DNA from: Trematomus loennbergii
Lineage: Eukaryota; Chordata; Actinopteri; Perciformes; Nototheniidae
NCBI GenBank assembly: GCA_012861695.1
Contig: JAAOOA010000033.1
Location: 18,081,934-18,145,933, forward strand
DNA: 64,000 nucleotides
Direction: 5' to 3'
Part shown: one piece after another, positions 23,840-37,160 of the stretch
Layout of the letters: every line of letters begins with the position of its first letter
How positions within the stretch are numbered: position 1 is the stretch's first letter
Made by a program: the position numbers and the translations under genes
The notes under the pieces: model-generated
The model's database searches: none
Told to the model about the DNA's origin: nothing
The model's input: only the letters and a program-made list of their open reading frames with translations

Positions 23840-24090
23840 ATAAATAAAGACTTTTGAAGACTTTTCTTTTTGCCGCTGCTTTTAATTGAACTATTCATAT
23901 CTTAAACTGCACTGTAACTTTTATTCATGTATTTTTTCTTTTAATGTTTATTATATTACCTTTGCTTTTTAATGACTATTTTTAAATGCCATTTTCTTAA
24001 TGTCTTTCATTTTTGTAAAGCACTTTGAATTGCCTTGTGTTGAAAGGTGCTATATCAATAAACATGCCTTGCCTTGCCTTATAAGAAGGA
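23840..24090 (+). mobile_element. LINE/SINE 3' tail ending in CCTTG repeats
   Basis: The segment contains TGTAAAGCACTTTGAATTGC, then CTTGTGTTGAAAGGTGCTAT, then ATCAATAAA, followed by tandem CTTGC. This is a widespread 3' terminus of fish non-LTR elements. It is 5' truncated and carries no frame. It lies between adss2 and the vamp2 3' end. Confidence 0.65.
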
Positions 24091-27000
24091 TTCTGAATGA
24101 TTTTGGTGATTTTTTTTTATTATTGAAAATAAATTCAATAACTCCACTGTTATACATAAAGTGCTACCTAACTCCCTTCACACATTAACGGTCTCCTGTT
24201 GATAACACATACTGTGAAGAAACGTGCTTTTGAAAAGATTTAGTGATTTTATTGCAAAAGCATATTTCTCCTAACAAAGTGGTGTAATAGAACCAGCAGA
24301 GAAGTAATGTGTGTAGCCATTTTGGCAGCACTTCACCGTATAAAAGTGGAGTTATTGAATATTTCCAAAAAAGAGAAATTCAACACAATTATTCAGAAGT
24401 GTTCTAGTATAATCAGTATGGGACCATAAATGTGCAAATGGCATTTGGTAGCATTTCACCATTTCAACAGTGGAGTTATTGATTATGTTCCACAGGAGCA
24501 ATTCCATACTTTAATTTAAATACATTTTTCTGTATTTTTATAGCTGGAGATAGAGACCAATTTACATTTTTCATCTCAGAGGACGCTGCGTTTGGATAAA
24601 AATTAGGTGGAAGCTTGTTTATCGTATACTACAGAAAGGTCATTTGTGTTCTCATCCATCAGTATCTTTCTATCTTTATCACACTCTGCTACTGCACTGC
24701 ACGATAGAAGGACTAGCATTGGAATAAACCAGGGCACTGCTCCATTAGGCTGCAGGAATGGAAATGTGAGGATAGCAACTGTCCCTGGAGTATTTTTAAC
24801 CTTAATGTACTGCATGAGGTTTAATATTGTTTCTTTACAAATCCTACATACACACGCTGACGCTGATATACAACATTATATTAATGATAATGTAAATGCT
24901 TTATAGATTTCAAGGATAATGTGACTTTTGTTTGCATTGTTTCCAACACATAAGATTCTTCATACCATTTGGGAGAGCGGATTTATTTGTGTGCACAAAT
25001 GTGTGTGTTTGATGATTGCACAATGTGTGGACTGTCTGAAGTGATTGGACAAGAAATATGACCTTCATGTCTCCCTCTATTGTCTCCATGTATTTTTGAG
25101 ACGCAGTTTACTTAGGATAAAGTAAAGCAGCAAGAGTTTTATCTTCAATTGATAATAAATTTATGCTTTTTCATACAGGTCAGATAAGGTCCCAGAATTG
25201 CGATCAAAATTGCCCATTGTTGCACATCCACAAAGCACGTGAAGCACACACACAAAAGTACAAGTTGCCATAGATACTGTTTTTCCAATATACATATATT
25301 TCATGATGTTCATCAATATAATAAGACATTGATAGATTTACACTACAATTATTTTATGTACTTTAGTTTTTCATTCAGTCTCCTCTTCTTTACGTTGAGT
25401 CAGCCTTGTTTAATTTCGAATCCCATACCAAATGACAGCACAATAAATCTATCAATAAATAAAAGCAAAGGGGGAAAAAAAGATCAAACGTAGCACATTG
25501 CCCATGATCCTCCAGTCTTGTCCCTCCTGAAAGTCCAGAAGACCAGGGGCAATATGGGCCTTCATTCAAGAAACACCAGTCCCAAAGATAAATCAAAATC
25601 GTTCCTCAAAAATAAACTGATTTAAACAAAAAATATATCTCATAGATACAAACAGCAATCTGATGTAAACTGTAGAATCATTCTAAACATTCTGGACAAT
25701 TTAAGGTAAAAATACTTTTTTTCCATTGACTTCCCATTTTCTTTACCTTTACCCATCAGTGTTTACATAAAAACAATTCAGTGACATCTGGAGTTATTAC
25801 TTAATTGATGCGAAAAGAAAACACAATATTTGGTTTGAAAATAAAACATATATTGAGTAGAATATTGTAACATTATAGCAATCCAGTGAACATTCAGAGA
25901 CTCAAAAGGTTCCCTCCCATTGCTGCATTCAAGCCATTTGGGGGGGGGGGGGGGGGCGGTAAACGTTGCTCTGTACATGATACATGACGCTTTGTTCATG
26001 GATTCAATCTCCGGTTAGTCTCTTTCTTTATCCGTGTTTCCTTCAAAGTTTGAATTACACGGGTATAACTGCATAAGACTGCACACTTTCTTTGTGGTGT
26101 TGGCCATTTCCAATTGCCTCCCAAATGACCTGAATGCAGCGTTTAAGTTTCAATGAACAATTCTTGAGGTTGACATAAGACAATATTCTCCACAGACTCA
26201 TGTTCCCATCCCACCAAAACGGATAAACCACAACAAAAAAAGTGCCACGGTGTTAAAATAGATACGCACTTCTTTTCGAACAGACAGTAAAGTAGCGGAA
26301 AAAAAGAGAGCACTCACTTCATTTTCACCACTGTGACCAAATGTGTTGAGCACTCACAACCGTTGGACCCATGGATAACACAGAAGTCCTACCCCAATCA
26401 GTAGTGTTATTTCACTTCAGCCCACTGTGTGGTTAACTACTGCATGATGGCTAAAAGGACCACATTTGTAACCCTATGGTGATGTTCTATTGCCGAAAAC
26501 CCAATTTTACACTTTGCTAATATAGTTTTGTCCTCATATATATTTTGGTAAATTGCTAATACCTTAAACCTGAGGATATAGGACCCCCTACCCCCCAAAA
26601 CACCCCCATATTACAACACCAAACAATGCAGATTTTTTTAAACGTTTTTCTAGGTTTATTTTTAATAGCTATAGTTAGTTTATATGTCTTTTCATTTTAG
26701 AACTTGGCAGCACTATGGAGACAAAAGAAGAAGAGTTGTGCTATTATTAGTTATAGGATCATGTGTCGGAAAATTTGTTACAGATTAAAGAGGCTCTCCC
26801 GGGGCGGACTGTATTTGAGATTTGAAGCACTCGGCCCTTGTGTTTTGGTTTAACTTGCATATTAGAATGGCACACTCACAAGCCAAACTGACACACCATA
26901 TAAATAGTGTGTAAAAGGTCCTGTAATCTGTGGATAAATCGGGTATAAGCTAGTTAAAACAGACTTGTATAGTTAGGATAACCTGTTTCTCTCCGCTTGT

Positions 27001-29946
27001 TTTTGATGGCAATTGGCAGCGTAAGCATGGAAATCTGGTCTTTGGTAATCTTCTGCAGTTTACTTTTGCTCTGTCGGGAGGGGGAGGAGGGGGTTTGCTA
27101 AGGTTAGGGTCCTAATAGAATGGCCGGCAGATCTGCGACCTGTCTACTTTTGTACTTTAGTGGTCAAGGAAACAACGTGCACTCACTCTGAGATTTAAGC
27201 GGCCTAATCTGTCGGGATAAACTAGGGATATTCCCCACACAGAGCTATTCTAACACACACACACACACACACACACACCACACACACGCACTGTAGGATT
27301 CTGAATCAGTAAGTAAGTTGAGCAAAAGGGGGGCAGGTTGGTCTACTCAGCTGGTGAGGAAGGTAAAAAGTCATGTTGAAAAGAGACAAGGCTACTAAGG
27401 CTTTACACACACGTTTTGAAATATCGTAGTGTTTTTTTAAAATAGTTTTCCAGACTCCTGTCCATCATTTGAGTTTTTTTTTACAAGGACATTAGTGGCA
27501 GTAGGAGCATGAGCTGAGTTGCTTCCTGTTCAGTATGTATTAATGCACACTTAAAAATCCTCTGTTTCATGAGACAGAAATGTTATAGAATAAGTGATTT
27601 CCAATGTTTTTAGGTCTTAGATTAGATCTTAAAATAGCTTCAAATCAACACACTTTTATGTGTAGGTTCATATCATCTTGTATACATGTGTACAAGGCCT
27701 TAGTTTGACTCTTAAAAACCAGGCGCATCATGTTTCCTGCTCAAGTAGCCTACAAGGTAGAACACACAAGAGTAGATGCCGGAACATGTAAACAAAAAAA
27801 GTTTTTTAAGACTAGACCAGCGAGGGCACCAGTGAAAGAAAGAATTGCAATAAGAATAGAAGCCTCTCCCTTGTTGCTTGGCAGTGTATAACGCACAGAG
27901 CTGAATTACAAAAAACACACCAGACAGAGGTAAAGAGGAGCTCACTGCTGTTGGCAGCAGATAGCACTGATTGCACACTTCCTCTTACCTGTCTGTATCA
28001 CACAAAAATATACTATAATAAAAATAGAATCTATTATATTTAAAAAAAGAAAAAAAGGCCTTAACTATAGGGAGAAACACTGAGACAGAACCACTGCGCT
28101 AGCACGACACTCTTCTTCGGAGTGCTACTTTTATATATTTTTGAATAATTGCTTCTCACGTTTCTTGTCGCTAAACCTTAGACAGTAACACTTCTGAGCC
28201 TACCCCAAAGTTGCTGACCTAAAACTCAACTGTGAATCTGACATTTTCCTCATTCACCTCTGTCCCTGTTTCTGGATTTGCAAATAAGGCTGAATTGTTC
28301 TTTTTTTTTATGTGCTCTTCAAGTGGAGAGGTTTTGCTGCACGAGGATCTCCTTTGGCCAGGCTATTGACCAGCCAGACAGCGCCATCAAAAACAAGGTT
28401 GTTTGTGCATTTTAAACAGATTCCTTTTTTACGCAGTCAGCCACTCCTCCACCGCGCGAGGGTATGTTTGACTGGAACTCTTCTACAGTAACTAATAGAA
28501 GTGACTGGAGATGCTTTTCAGTGTCCATGTGAGTAATGGGCCAATCAGAATGAACATTTGCTTTATGGATTTCTTTTCATTTATGCATCGGCCCAATTTG
28601 ATCTCCTTGCATTTCAAGCCCATATCCACACGAATGACATCTCCACAGTATACTGTAAGTGTAATGTTAAGATGACATCACCCATATTACAAAACATAAT
28701 AATTTGGACAGATTGAAGGTCTGATCCAAAACTTACCCTTACAGCTATTAACTATAACTATTATTCTCCTATGTTTTGTATGACCGACGTTATAGACACG
28801 AGTTCCGTCGCACTTTTTTTTTTTAAAGATACTTACACTTACATGTGCTACGGTAAGACCATTTGCACTAGACTGCAATGAAGGAATGTTTTTCGAAATA
28901 AGACACTACGTAATATTTAAATAAAAAAGAAACATCTACAGACATTGGTCCAATCTATGGCAGTTTAGAAATGATCAGAAGAAATTGACGTGTTCAAGCA
29001 TGCTGACAGACAGAAGAGGGTTAGGGCGATGAAGATGGAAGGTGTTAGAGGAGTGAAATGGAGAAAGAGAACACAGATTCTGGGAGGATGGAAAGGGCTG
29101 AGAAATGATGATGAATACTAGGGATTAGTTTAACAATTCATGCATTACTTGTAGGTTTGATCAATATCAGTGAGCACTTACTTTCTTAGAAAGCCAGCAA
29201 AGAAGCTAAGACTTTAACATCAAGTTATAGAAATCTGGGGAAATCTCAAGGGCAGTTTTGTCTGTGTTATAGCCCACATTTCTGTAACTTGATGATATTT
29301 CCTAACACATTTTAGATCTCCGACTTATGTTGGACTTTCTAAGTGCACACGAGTAACACGGATGAACTCTAACATAAAATGATATTTCCATCGTGAAATG
29401 GAGACTAACTCCACTGTGCAAAAATACACCAAAAAGAGAGAGTAAGCAGGGGACAGACGGGTGATGATAACATGCAAGATACACACTTTGATTAATAGGC
29501 AGTAGTTAACGCTGAAGCATACGTAAAATTAATACAAAAATTAAAAAATACAAAATGCACACACACACGCACACACACCTACAAAACAGTATATATCAGA
29601 ATAAAACTCTACAAAGAACTATATATATCAGTTATGTAACAATTATCGCCAACCGTTGTTCCTTTTCTGTTGTTGCATCGTCACAAGTGTTTGGTTCTCA
29701 GTATGGCAGGTTAGAAAAGCCAAGAGGACCCAGAAAGGAGACAGGGCCACACACTCACAGGACAAATATTGACGAGGGTCCAGAGGCGAGGTTGTGGAAG
29801 AGGGGGAACCATGGGGCCTGAAGGTTTAGGGGGGTTATATCGAGGCTATTCGGGAGATATAATAAATTATGGTTAATTTTGTGATCAATTTGAGGGTTTC
29901 TTTTCTGTTGCACGGAAAAATTAGACTGGGGTAGGAGCGATTCTTC
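24091..29946 (-). other. vamp2: vamp2 3' untranslated and downstream region
   Basis: After the vamp2 stop (29947-29949) there are almost 6 kb without a recognisable gene. Minus-strand AATAAA signals occur at 26655-26660, 24982-24987 and 24248-24253, and any could end the transcript; I cannot decide which. Little of the stretch looks like transposon, unlike the adss2 introns, which would fit a long 3' UTR. It includes a run of 17 G (25940-25956), a CA repeat near 27252-27285 and a CA-rich stretch near 29556-29578. Confidence 0.4.
27252..27285. repeat. CA microsatellite
   Basis: About 16 CA/AC units, interrupted once (ACACCACAC), lie downstream of vamp2. It is an ordinary dinucleotide repeat. 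Confidence 0.9.
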
Positions 29947-32900
29947 TTAGGTGCTGAAGTACACTGAAAAGAAAGAAAGGAAAAGGAGTGTTTGATTCAT
30001 ACTCTGTAAAGTAATGCATAGGTCATCAAACCAACATTTGCTAACAACTTACATTGTCCTGCCTTATATTATTCAACATGTATGTGTACAATGTGACATT
30101 CCGTTTTACAGTTGATTAAAGGGGACTTATCATTCTAATTTTTTAGGTTCATATATGTATATTGAGTTGCTAATAGAACATGTTTACATGCTTTAATGTC
30201 AAAAAACACATTTTAGTTATCAATTTGTCTGTCTGAGTATACAGGTATTCACCTTTGTCTGAAACGCTCTGTTTTAGCACCTGTCTCTTTAAGAACCCCT
30301 GTAAAGCTCTGATTGGCTTGCAAAAAGAAATAGGCCATACCCATAGAAACAGCATGAGAGTAGAACAGATATTGAACCGATTTGACTAGTTCAAAGAAAA
30401 ATGGCACTCCGACTCTGATTCGCCAATGGAAATAGAATAAGTTGCCCACTTTTGTTATTACAGTTTTCTTAATAATAGTTCACTATCTGTGTACTTTTTA
30501 AATCTTTGTTTAAAATGTTATGTATGCACCATGACATCAAGTCAAATTCCTCGTACGTGTGAACCTACCTGGCAATAAACCTGTTTCTGATTCTGATTCA
30601 CCTCTCACAGTTCTTTGCAATGGCAACGGTAGACAAAAAATGGCCGCTGCTCTGACCATCCTGCTGCCTTGATTCGAATGTCGGTTCTACTCTATTCTAT
30701 TTCTATAGGATTTTCTTAGCAATGATAGTTCTCTAGCCTTAGTGGCATTACTGAAACAGATGGGGCGGTATATTCTTATGAGCCTGCACATCTTAATGAC
30801 TAGGCAGCCAATGAGAAACTGACTGGGTTGTCTTATTTTACAGTTTGTGCCTTGGAAGGCACCTACATGTTTTCGCACAAGCAATGAAAAAACATTTTCA
30901 TAACATGTGAAGTCCATTGAGATTACAAATCTGTGTTGATTATGGATGGTTTCTTACCAATAATGACGATGAGGACAATCAGGCATATCACACCCAGGAT
31001 AATCATCATCTGTAGTCAGGGGGTTTCAGAAAAGTTCATTAGAAAAGCAGTCAAAATGGTCATTTCTTTCGTAAGTATTTGTATCTAAGCACAGTCATTT
31101 AATCTGTTTCTGTCTTGTTAATAAATCAATTATTGTTCTCATTTGTCTGTAAACAGGGAAGCTTAAGGCTGCTTTTATAAGCAGGCACTTGCTATTTGAG
31201 TAAGCGTGCCTGCATGTTCTCACCTTGGCATTCTTCCACCAGTATTTATTCTTCAGTTTAGCAGCGCTGGTCTCAAACTGAGAGGCTCCAGCCTGCAGGG
31301 CGTCGGCCCTATCGTCCAATTCTGACAGCTTCTGATCACGCTCCAGAACCTTATCCACGTTTACACGCATGATATCCACCACCTGGGGAGAGACACCAGA
31401 TAACCATGTAGATTATTCAGCTATCGAGGCAGAACGAGTATATTAACTTTTACATCAAATCATGTTGAAATTTGTATCGAGTGTGAGCAATAAGAGAAGA
31501 TTAGATTACCAACAGGTGACTATTGAAATATGTTTAAAGCGTAAATGTTGTCACAACATGTCTTTGGGTTTGAGGAGAGGTGTTTACTCACCTCATCCAC
31601 CTGCGCCTGCGTCTGCTGCAGACGACGGTTGCTGGTGAGGTTGGGGGGCTGATTCGCTCCATCAGCTCCAGGGGCTCCAGCTGGGGCAGACCTAATGATA
31701 CAAAACATTTAAAGAATCAGTGGTTATATTAAGCTTCTGCAACAAGATATGACAGTAGGTTTCCCATGTGTATTCTAATACAGAAGACAGATCCAAGGTA
31801 ACAAGAATGATATCAGTTTATTAAAGTGAATACATTTTTACATCTAACCATATCTTAAATGTTTGATTTTCTAATTGTTCACAAGAAGGCTCATTTGAAT
31901 TGTTTCAATTAGGGCTGTGCGATTATGGCAAAAATCATAATCACGATTATTTTGGTCAATAATTGATATCACGATTATTAAATACGATTATTCATTGACT
32001 TTGAAAACATCCATTTATTGAACTTTAAAACAAATACAAATAATAATTTGAACAGTATCTTTTTAACTGTTGATTACCCTGAACGTATAATTCAACTGAA
32101 AAACCAATACAAAAATAAATGATACATTTATATTTACATTTAAATAAATAATATCAAAATAATAAATACCAATAAACAAGATCAACAAATATTTTGGAGC
32201 GCACTTCAACAAGCTACTAAACATATGTAAATATGATAAATACAAATAAATAGACTAAAATAAATTAGATCAAATATGTTGCACTGTCAAACCTAGCAAA
32301 GCAAAATAATTGTTTTTTTCGATTATGTTGTTTTCGTAATTGTGGCAGGCCAAAATCGTAATTGCGATTAAAATACGATTAATTGCACAGCCCTAGTTTC
32401 AATGTTTGATTAGGTGTCTTACTGTGCCCTTCCTAATGACAGTTTCAGAGTAAAGTGCTCATATACTGCAATAAAGATTTCACATCCAATAACACCCTAT
32501 GATCAATAAAGATATGTACCTCGCAGCCTGCGTTACAAGTCATGCTATATCCTTTTGAAAAGTGTCTGATAGGAATCAAATGTATTATGTTGTCTTTGAG
32601 GCGGTATGTGGGAAAACAAGCTACAATGTGAATGATAGAAATGTGTTGGGTTATGACGATTCATGTTAACCATGTTTCATACATTGACACATATGAAAGA
32701 TTACTATATGAGAATTGTATTTGCCCAATGAGGAGTTAGAAGTATATGTGAGGGATGGTCATACTTATGTATGTGTGAAAGGTAGCCATGTGATGTGTGT
32801 CCATTATGTCACTACAATTGGGTTTGTGACTGAAGGCAATAGGAAATTAAATGCCCTTTCTATATATTATTGTATCTTTTTCTGTTTTGAAAAGCACTAA

Positions 32901-35900
32901 AAAGTGTATATCAATACATGGGTACCTTGCCCCACTCCTGCTCTATGATATTTGATAACTGTTACTCATACGTATGTTAGCAAGGGGCTACAAATGTTAA
33001 TGTGTGGTGCTTCCAAATATATCATTTGAGCAAACTGTTTGTTGTTTTGAAATGACTGAGTTAGTATATTTGCTCACAGATTGTGGGATTTAGCTGTGGA
33101 TCGAACATTGCCTGGAGCTAACAGATAGATGACGGCGAAATCATGGAAACACAAGATCTGCTACTTATGAAAGATATGGAAGATTGCACCCATTTATGTT
33201 GGTTTTGAGATTCAAGTTAGAATCAGATCTCATTTGTAGGATTTGTTAGATTTTCTGAGTTTGAATAATGAAAATATCTGTGTGTAAGTGCGAGAGCCCA
33301 GCTAATGACATCAGTGAGAGAAAGGCAGTGAAAGCAAGAGCGTAATTTACATTGAAAAGTGAAAGCTCTGAGAAAAAATGTCTCGTCATTATGTTGACAC
33401 GTACTTGTTTGCAGCAGGAAAAACATATCACAAATATTCAAAGTATACTTGGTATATCTTTATTTCTTGATTCTTAACCGGTTCCATCGAAGCCCCTGTT
33501 GTTGATTGTGTAAATCTTACATGATAGAATAACAAACTGTGTTGAGTGACAGCAAAAACCACAGACCATCAACAAGAATCATGTTTCAGCTGAGTGACAA
33601 CCTACCTAAATACACAGTATTGGCATCATTTCCCTATTAGTCAGATTCAGGAAATATGCATACATAAAGAAACTGCACCCTAAAATCCATTGCATCTTGA
33701 CATTGAATGTTGTCTCATCACTAAAGTGAAAATCGATCCCTGCATATCACTACAGCAGCACAAGAAGCAAGCAGAAAAACAGTGTGATATTTTGTGCCCA
33801 TATTAATGACGTTATATCATAATGTAATTCCCTCAAACATGATGACACTTCCTATAGCAGCAGATTGATACATTAAAAAACAAATGAAGAATGTTTAAAA
33901 TACTTAAATATTTAATGAAGTAGTGGAGTAGCCCAGCAGGCTAAATTCTGCCAGCTTTATTGCTATCTATCTAGCCGGAGTAATCAATACATTAGACAAT
34001 GAAGCAGTTTCTAAAATTAGACTGTGAGATTGACTAAGTCTGTAGTATCTCCTGGCAAAGTAACCTTGGTTGTAACTCAGTGTGAGAAAGAACTCTGTAT
34101 AAAGGTCACCTTTACACGCTCACACATCACTAATCCTCTAACAACAACAAATCCCTTTCAATAGGGCCCTGATGGTGCCGGTGGTCCCTGTCGATGCCAA
34201 CCAGCCCTAATAGAAACCCACAATGTGAAATACACAAGGCTGTTTGCAGTGTACGGGAGAATTTCTATTATGAATTTCAAATGAAGATATACTTCATGTG
34301 TTGGATAAAGAATGGTTGACATTCCCTGCCTATACATTAAACTATATCGCTTCGATGTAATCACAGTGTGGTTCGTTTCACTTGTCTGCAAAGATTATGA
34401 TCACCTCTGAACTAACACCTCAACCAACCAGGAACAGTAATTATTGCACCGACAAAATGTCCCCCCAGGCTCCTCTTCCTGTGAACTCTGCCTACTGGGT
34501 TTGATGGAGGGCAAACTGGGTGTTCCTAGACGGGTGTTTTGTAACTGTTTTAATCCTTGCCACTTTGGTGCTTAATCCTTACTTGAACATGATACACTGA
34601 GGGTGGTCTCTATATGCTCCACTTAATATGGCATATGTAATGGTGATACCACCACCTCTTTATTGATAGATGTATTGATTACAGTGATATGTTCAGAAGA
34701 TATTGGTGATCAATAAAGACTGTTCAACCTATTTCCCTTGATTCAAAATCTCAACCATTAGGCCATAGATGTCCATCTTTTGACAAAGAAATCTGCCTAC
34801 CTGCTGGTAAAATTGCACGTGGAGGTAGCATAATAGACATAGCATAATAACACATCACAATAAAGGTTAAACAACAGAACAGTAATAATAGGAATTCACC
34901 TTTGAAACATAAAAAAGATTCATGTTTGTCATGAAGATGAAATAATAAATTATCTAGATTTAGGGAAGACAGAGCTTATACAAATTATAAAGTAATTTAG
35001 TGTCCAAAAGTGGCTCCTGCGACACCTGTGCAAGGTTTAAGGACTCACTGATATAATGGTGTATCTCATTTTACACACCTTACATTTACATATTTAGATA
35101 AAATATCATAGCATCATTTTTTATTTGATTATTTGTATGTGACACTAGCTACTCTGTTCTTTGACCCTGAGAAATAATGTTTAGAAAATGCATAATTTGC
35201 TTGGATTCAGATGTTATTAAGAATATATGTTATGTTTGTCAAAGGGTGGCAAGCATAAACAGCTGTCTTTCTATGTTAGGCGGGTTTCTTTGACAAGCCC
35301 TAAGGTGTTTTTTTATTCCACCTGTGCATTGTCTTAGGTTCTTTTATTATGTAACCTTTTTTCTTTCCTCATCATACGCACAAACAAAGACATAAAGAAT
35401 GGATTTCTGTTTGTTTGCTCACTGTCATGGGAAAAGCACCCTGTCTGACTTTGAGCACTGGAGAGCGACATTTCAGCACTGGACAGCGCCTCAGCAGCCA
35501 GACCAGAAGCTGTCTGATCCAGCCTCACTGTCCCATTCTGTCTGATGTCTCTGAACCTGACCCACACAACACTCACTTTCTCCCCTGTCTGACAGGGACA
35601 CACAAGGCATACATAACGTCCTGTAACACATCACGACGAGGCCTGTAAATACAGTGCAAGCCTACAACATAGAGGCGGGGAGCTTCCTTATATGGGGGGT
35701 TGGATTTCAAACACTTGGATGAAACAATACAACCAACATGTCGGTGACAAATGTAACATACAGCCCACAGAGGGAGCAGACATGTCGCCCCAGCTCAATG
35801 ACATGTCGTGTGTCGGCAGCAACGTTTTAACACAAACTGACAGGCGAGGTTGTCACGGCTCTTCTTTCCTACCCTTTATATAATTGTATAAAACAAAAGG

Positions 35901-36793
35901 GGAGAAACAATGGACAGGGAGGTGGACATTTTACAGGTTCCATTTCCCCCTGAAGTCTGCCTGAAATATGGTGAGATATATAGCTGTACGCCCTCGCACG
36001 ACAATCGACGACATACAGTAGGAGGCTAGGCTATCCCCACCCCCCGCTGTGGGTTGCAAATATCACGTAAACTAGGCCTAAGCCTACTTCAGAGCTAATA
36101 ATATCATCGTCTATAAGCAGGTCTTTGGAGTGTTCGTCGAATAATGTCGACGCTATAAATGTTCAACCTGGTGCCCTTGCTGTTTCTTGAATTAGCTTAA
36201 TCGTCACCTGTGGTTCAGCGAGACTCAGAAAGGAAAGGCCTGTAAATGTTGAGTAAGGACAACAGGGTTTTTGTACACGGTGTATTCTTCATGTGGTTTT
36301 AATTAGCCTGTGGGTAATCGCACACGAACGGTGTCCTTTCAAACCAAACCAGTCCAAACTGGAAAAGATGCGCGCGTGCTGGCTCCGGTCGGCGAAAAGC
36401 ACGAGACGGTTAAATAAAAAAGAGGCACGCGACAGACAAGGAGCTAGTTTATCGTGTACAAGCCGAAAAATTAAGCTTATAATGTGTTTAAAGGCAATAC
36501 ACCCTCCGTCTGCTCCAAGGTTAGGCCGACGCTTTAGCCTCTACATTTTACGTTCGGATCATATTGGATAAATAACAGGTGTAAAATGAAATTCAACAGC
36601 AGTATTTAACAAATATATACTGACTAACGTGAGACTTTTACATAACCCCTGTATTTAATGGAAAATACACACAAGAGACCATTCAGACACCATTAATCCC
36701 ACGTAGCCTGACAACATCCGTCGTGAGGACGATATTCATTAATAAATTAGTATTTAGAAAAAAAGAGTGCCTTAAACGATGTTGTACTCACAT
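29947..36793 (-). CDS. vamp2: synaptobrevin-2 / VAMP2 (5 coding exons)
   Basis: This is the v-SNARE of synaptic vesicles, pairing with syntaxin and SNAP-25 to drive fusion. Coding pieces (minus strand): 36793-36792 (AT of the start codon), 31691-31592, 31382-31224, 31009-30958, 29963-29947; phases agree throughout. The 109-residue protein has a short Pro/Gly/Ala N-terminus ([16 protein letters not shown]), a SNARE motif from [17 protein letters not shown] through [20 protein letters not shown] with the zero-layer Arg at about position 49, the membrane-near [10 protein letters not shown], one C-terminal anchor ([17 protein letters not shown]) and VYFST. The anchor sequence and C-terminus fit VAMP2 better than VAMP1 or VAMP3. 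Human VAMP2 has 116 residues; the difference is in the N-terminal tail. Intron 1 is 5.1 kb and cuts the ATG after its second base. No damage is seen. Confidence 0.96.
30116..30560. repeat. TTAA-type MITE fragment in vamp2 intron 4
   Basis: TTAA at 30117-30120 is followed by AGGGGACTTATCATTCTAAT, a start typical of the TTAA-flanked MITEs seen elsewhere in the window. The matching right end was not found, so the extent is approximate. The next stretch (30560-30957) up to exon 4 holds nothing recognised. Confidence 0.45.
31910..32395. mobile_element. hAT-type MITE, TAGGGCTGTGCG ends, perfect 8-bp duplication
   Basis: The left end is TAGGGCTGTGCGATTATGG. The right end, read inverted, is TAGGGCTGTGCAATTAAT. 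GTTTCAAT occurs directly before (31902-31909) and directly after (32396-32403) the 486-bp element, a perfect 8-bp target duplication. The interior is AT-rich with many ATAAAT words and no transposase. The insertion is in vamp2 intron 1, about 220 bases upstream of exon 2. The intact duplication suggests a fairly young insertion. Confidence 0.9.
32404..36785. other. vamp2: remainder of vamp2 intron 1
   Basis: About 4.4 kb of intron have few transposon signatures, unlike the adss2 introns. I see no exon or RNA gene. The low repeat load in the first intron of a neuronal gene would fit regulatory sequence, but no specific element can be named. Confidence 0.4.
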
Positions 36794-37160
36794 TTTCCTG
36801 GTTGTATTGGCTGGACAGCTGTGCTGAAATCCGGACTGGAAATGTAAGCGCTTGGTAAGTGGCTGGCTGGCAGATGGATGTGGATTGCCTTCTGCGCTCC
36901 TCTCTACCCTCTGGCTCCCTTTGGTTGGTTATGGTGCCGTTTCCCTGCCTATATAGCCTAGGAGGAGCACTGGCTTGTATCTGTACAGACTGAGATGCGT
37001 TTCCTCCTCGCTAAAAAAGCTATTTCCTCTTCCTATTTCTACGGCCGATGAGGCACCTGCAGGCTAATTCCGGAGCCCGGCGCTGTCAGAGTCCGTGCAG
37101 TAATGAAGGAGTAATACGGAGCCGCCTGGATTAGGTGACAAAGATGGCTCAGTGACGTCA
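36793..37160 (-). promoter_or_regulatory. vamp2: vamp2 5' UTR and promoter with TATA box and CRE
   Basis: A TATATA box (36950-36955, reading TATATAGG on the minus strand) would place the start near 36920, giving a 5' UTR of about 130 bases. A full palindromic cAMP response element TGACGTCA lies at 37153-37160, some 200 bases further upstream, in GC-rich sequence. The TATA box and CRE are seen; their use is inferred. Full CREs close to start sites are a strong CREB predictor and suit an activity-regulated synaptic gene. Confidence 0.55.
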
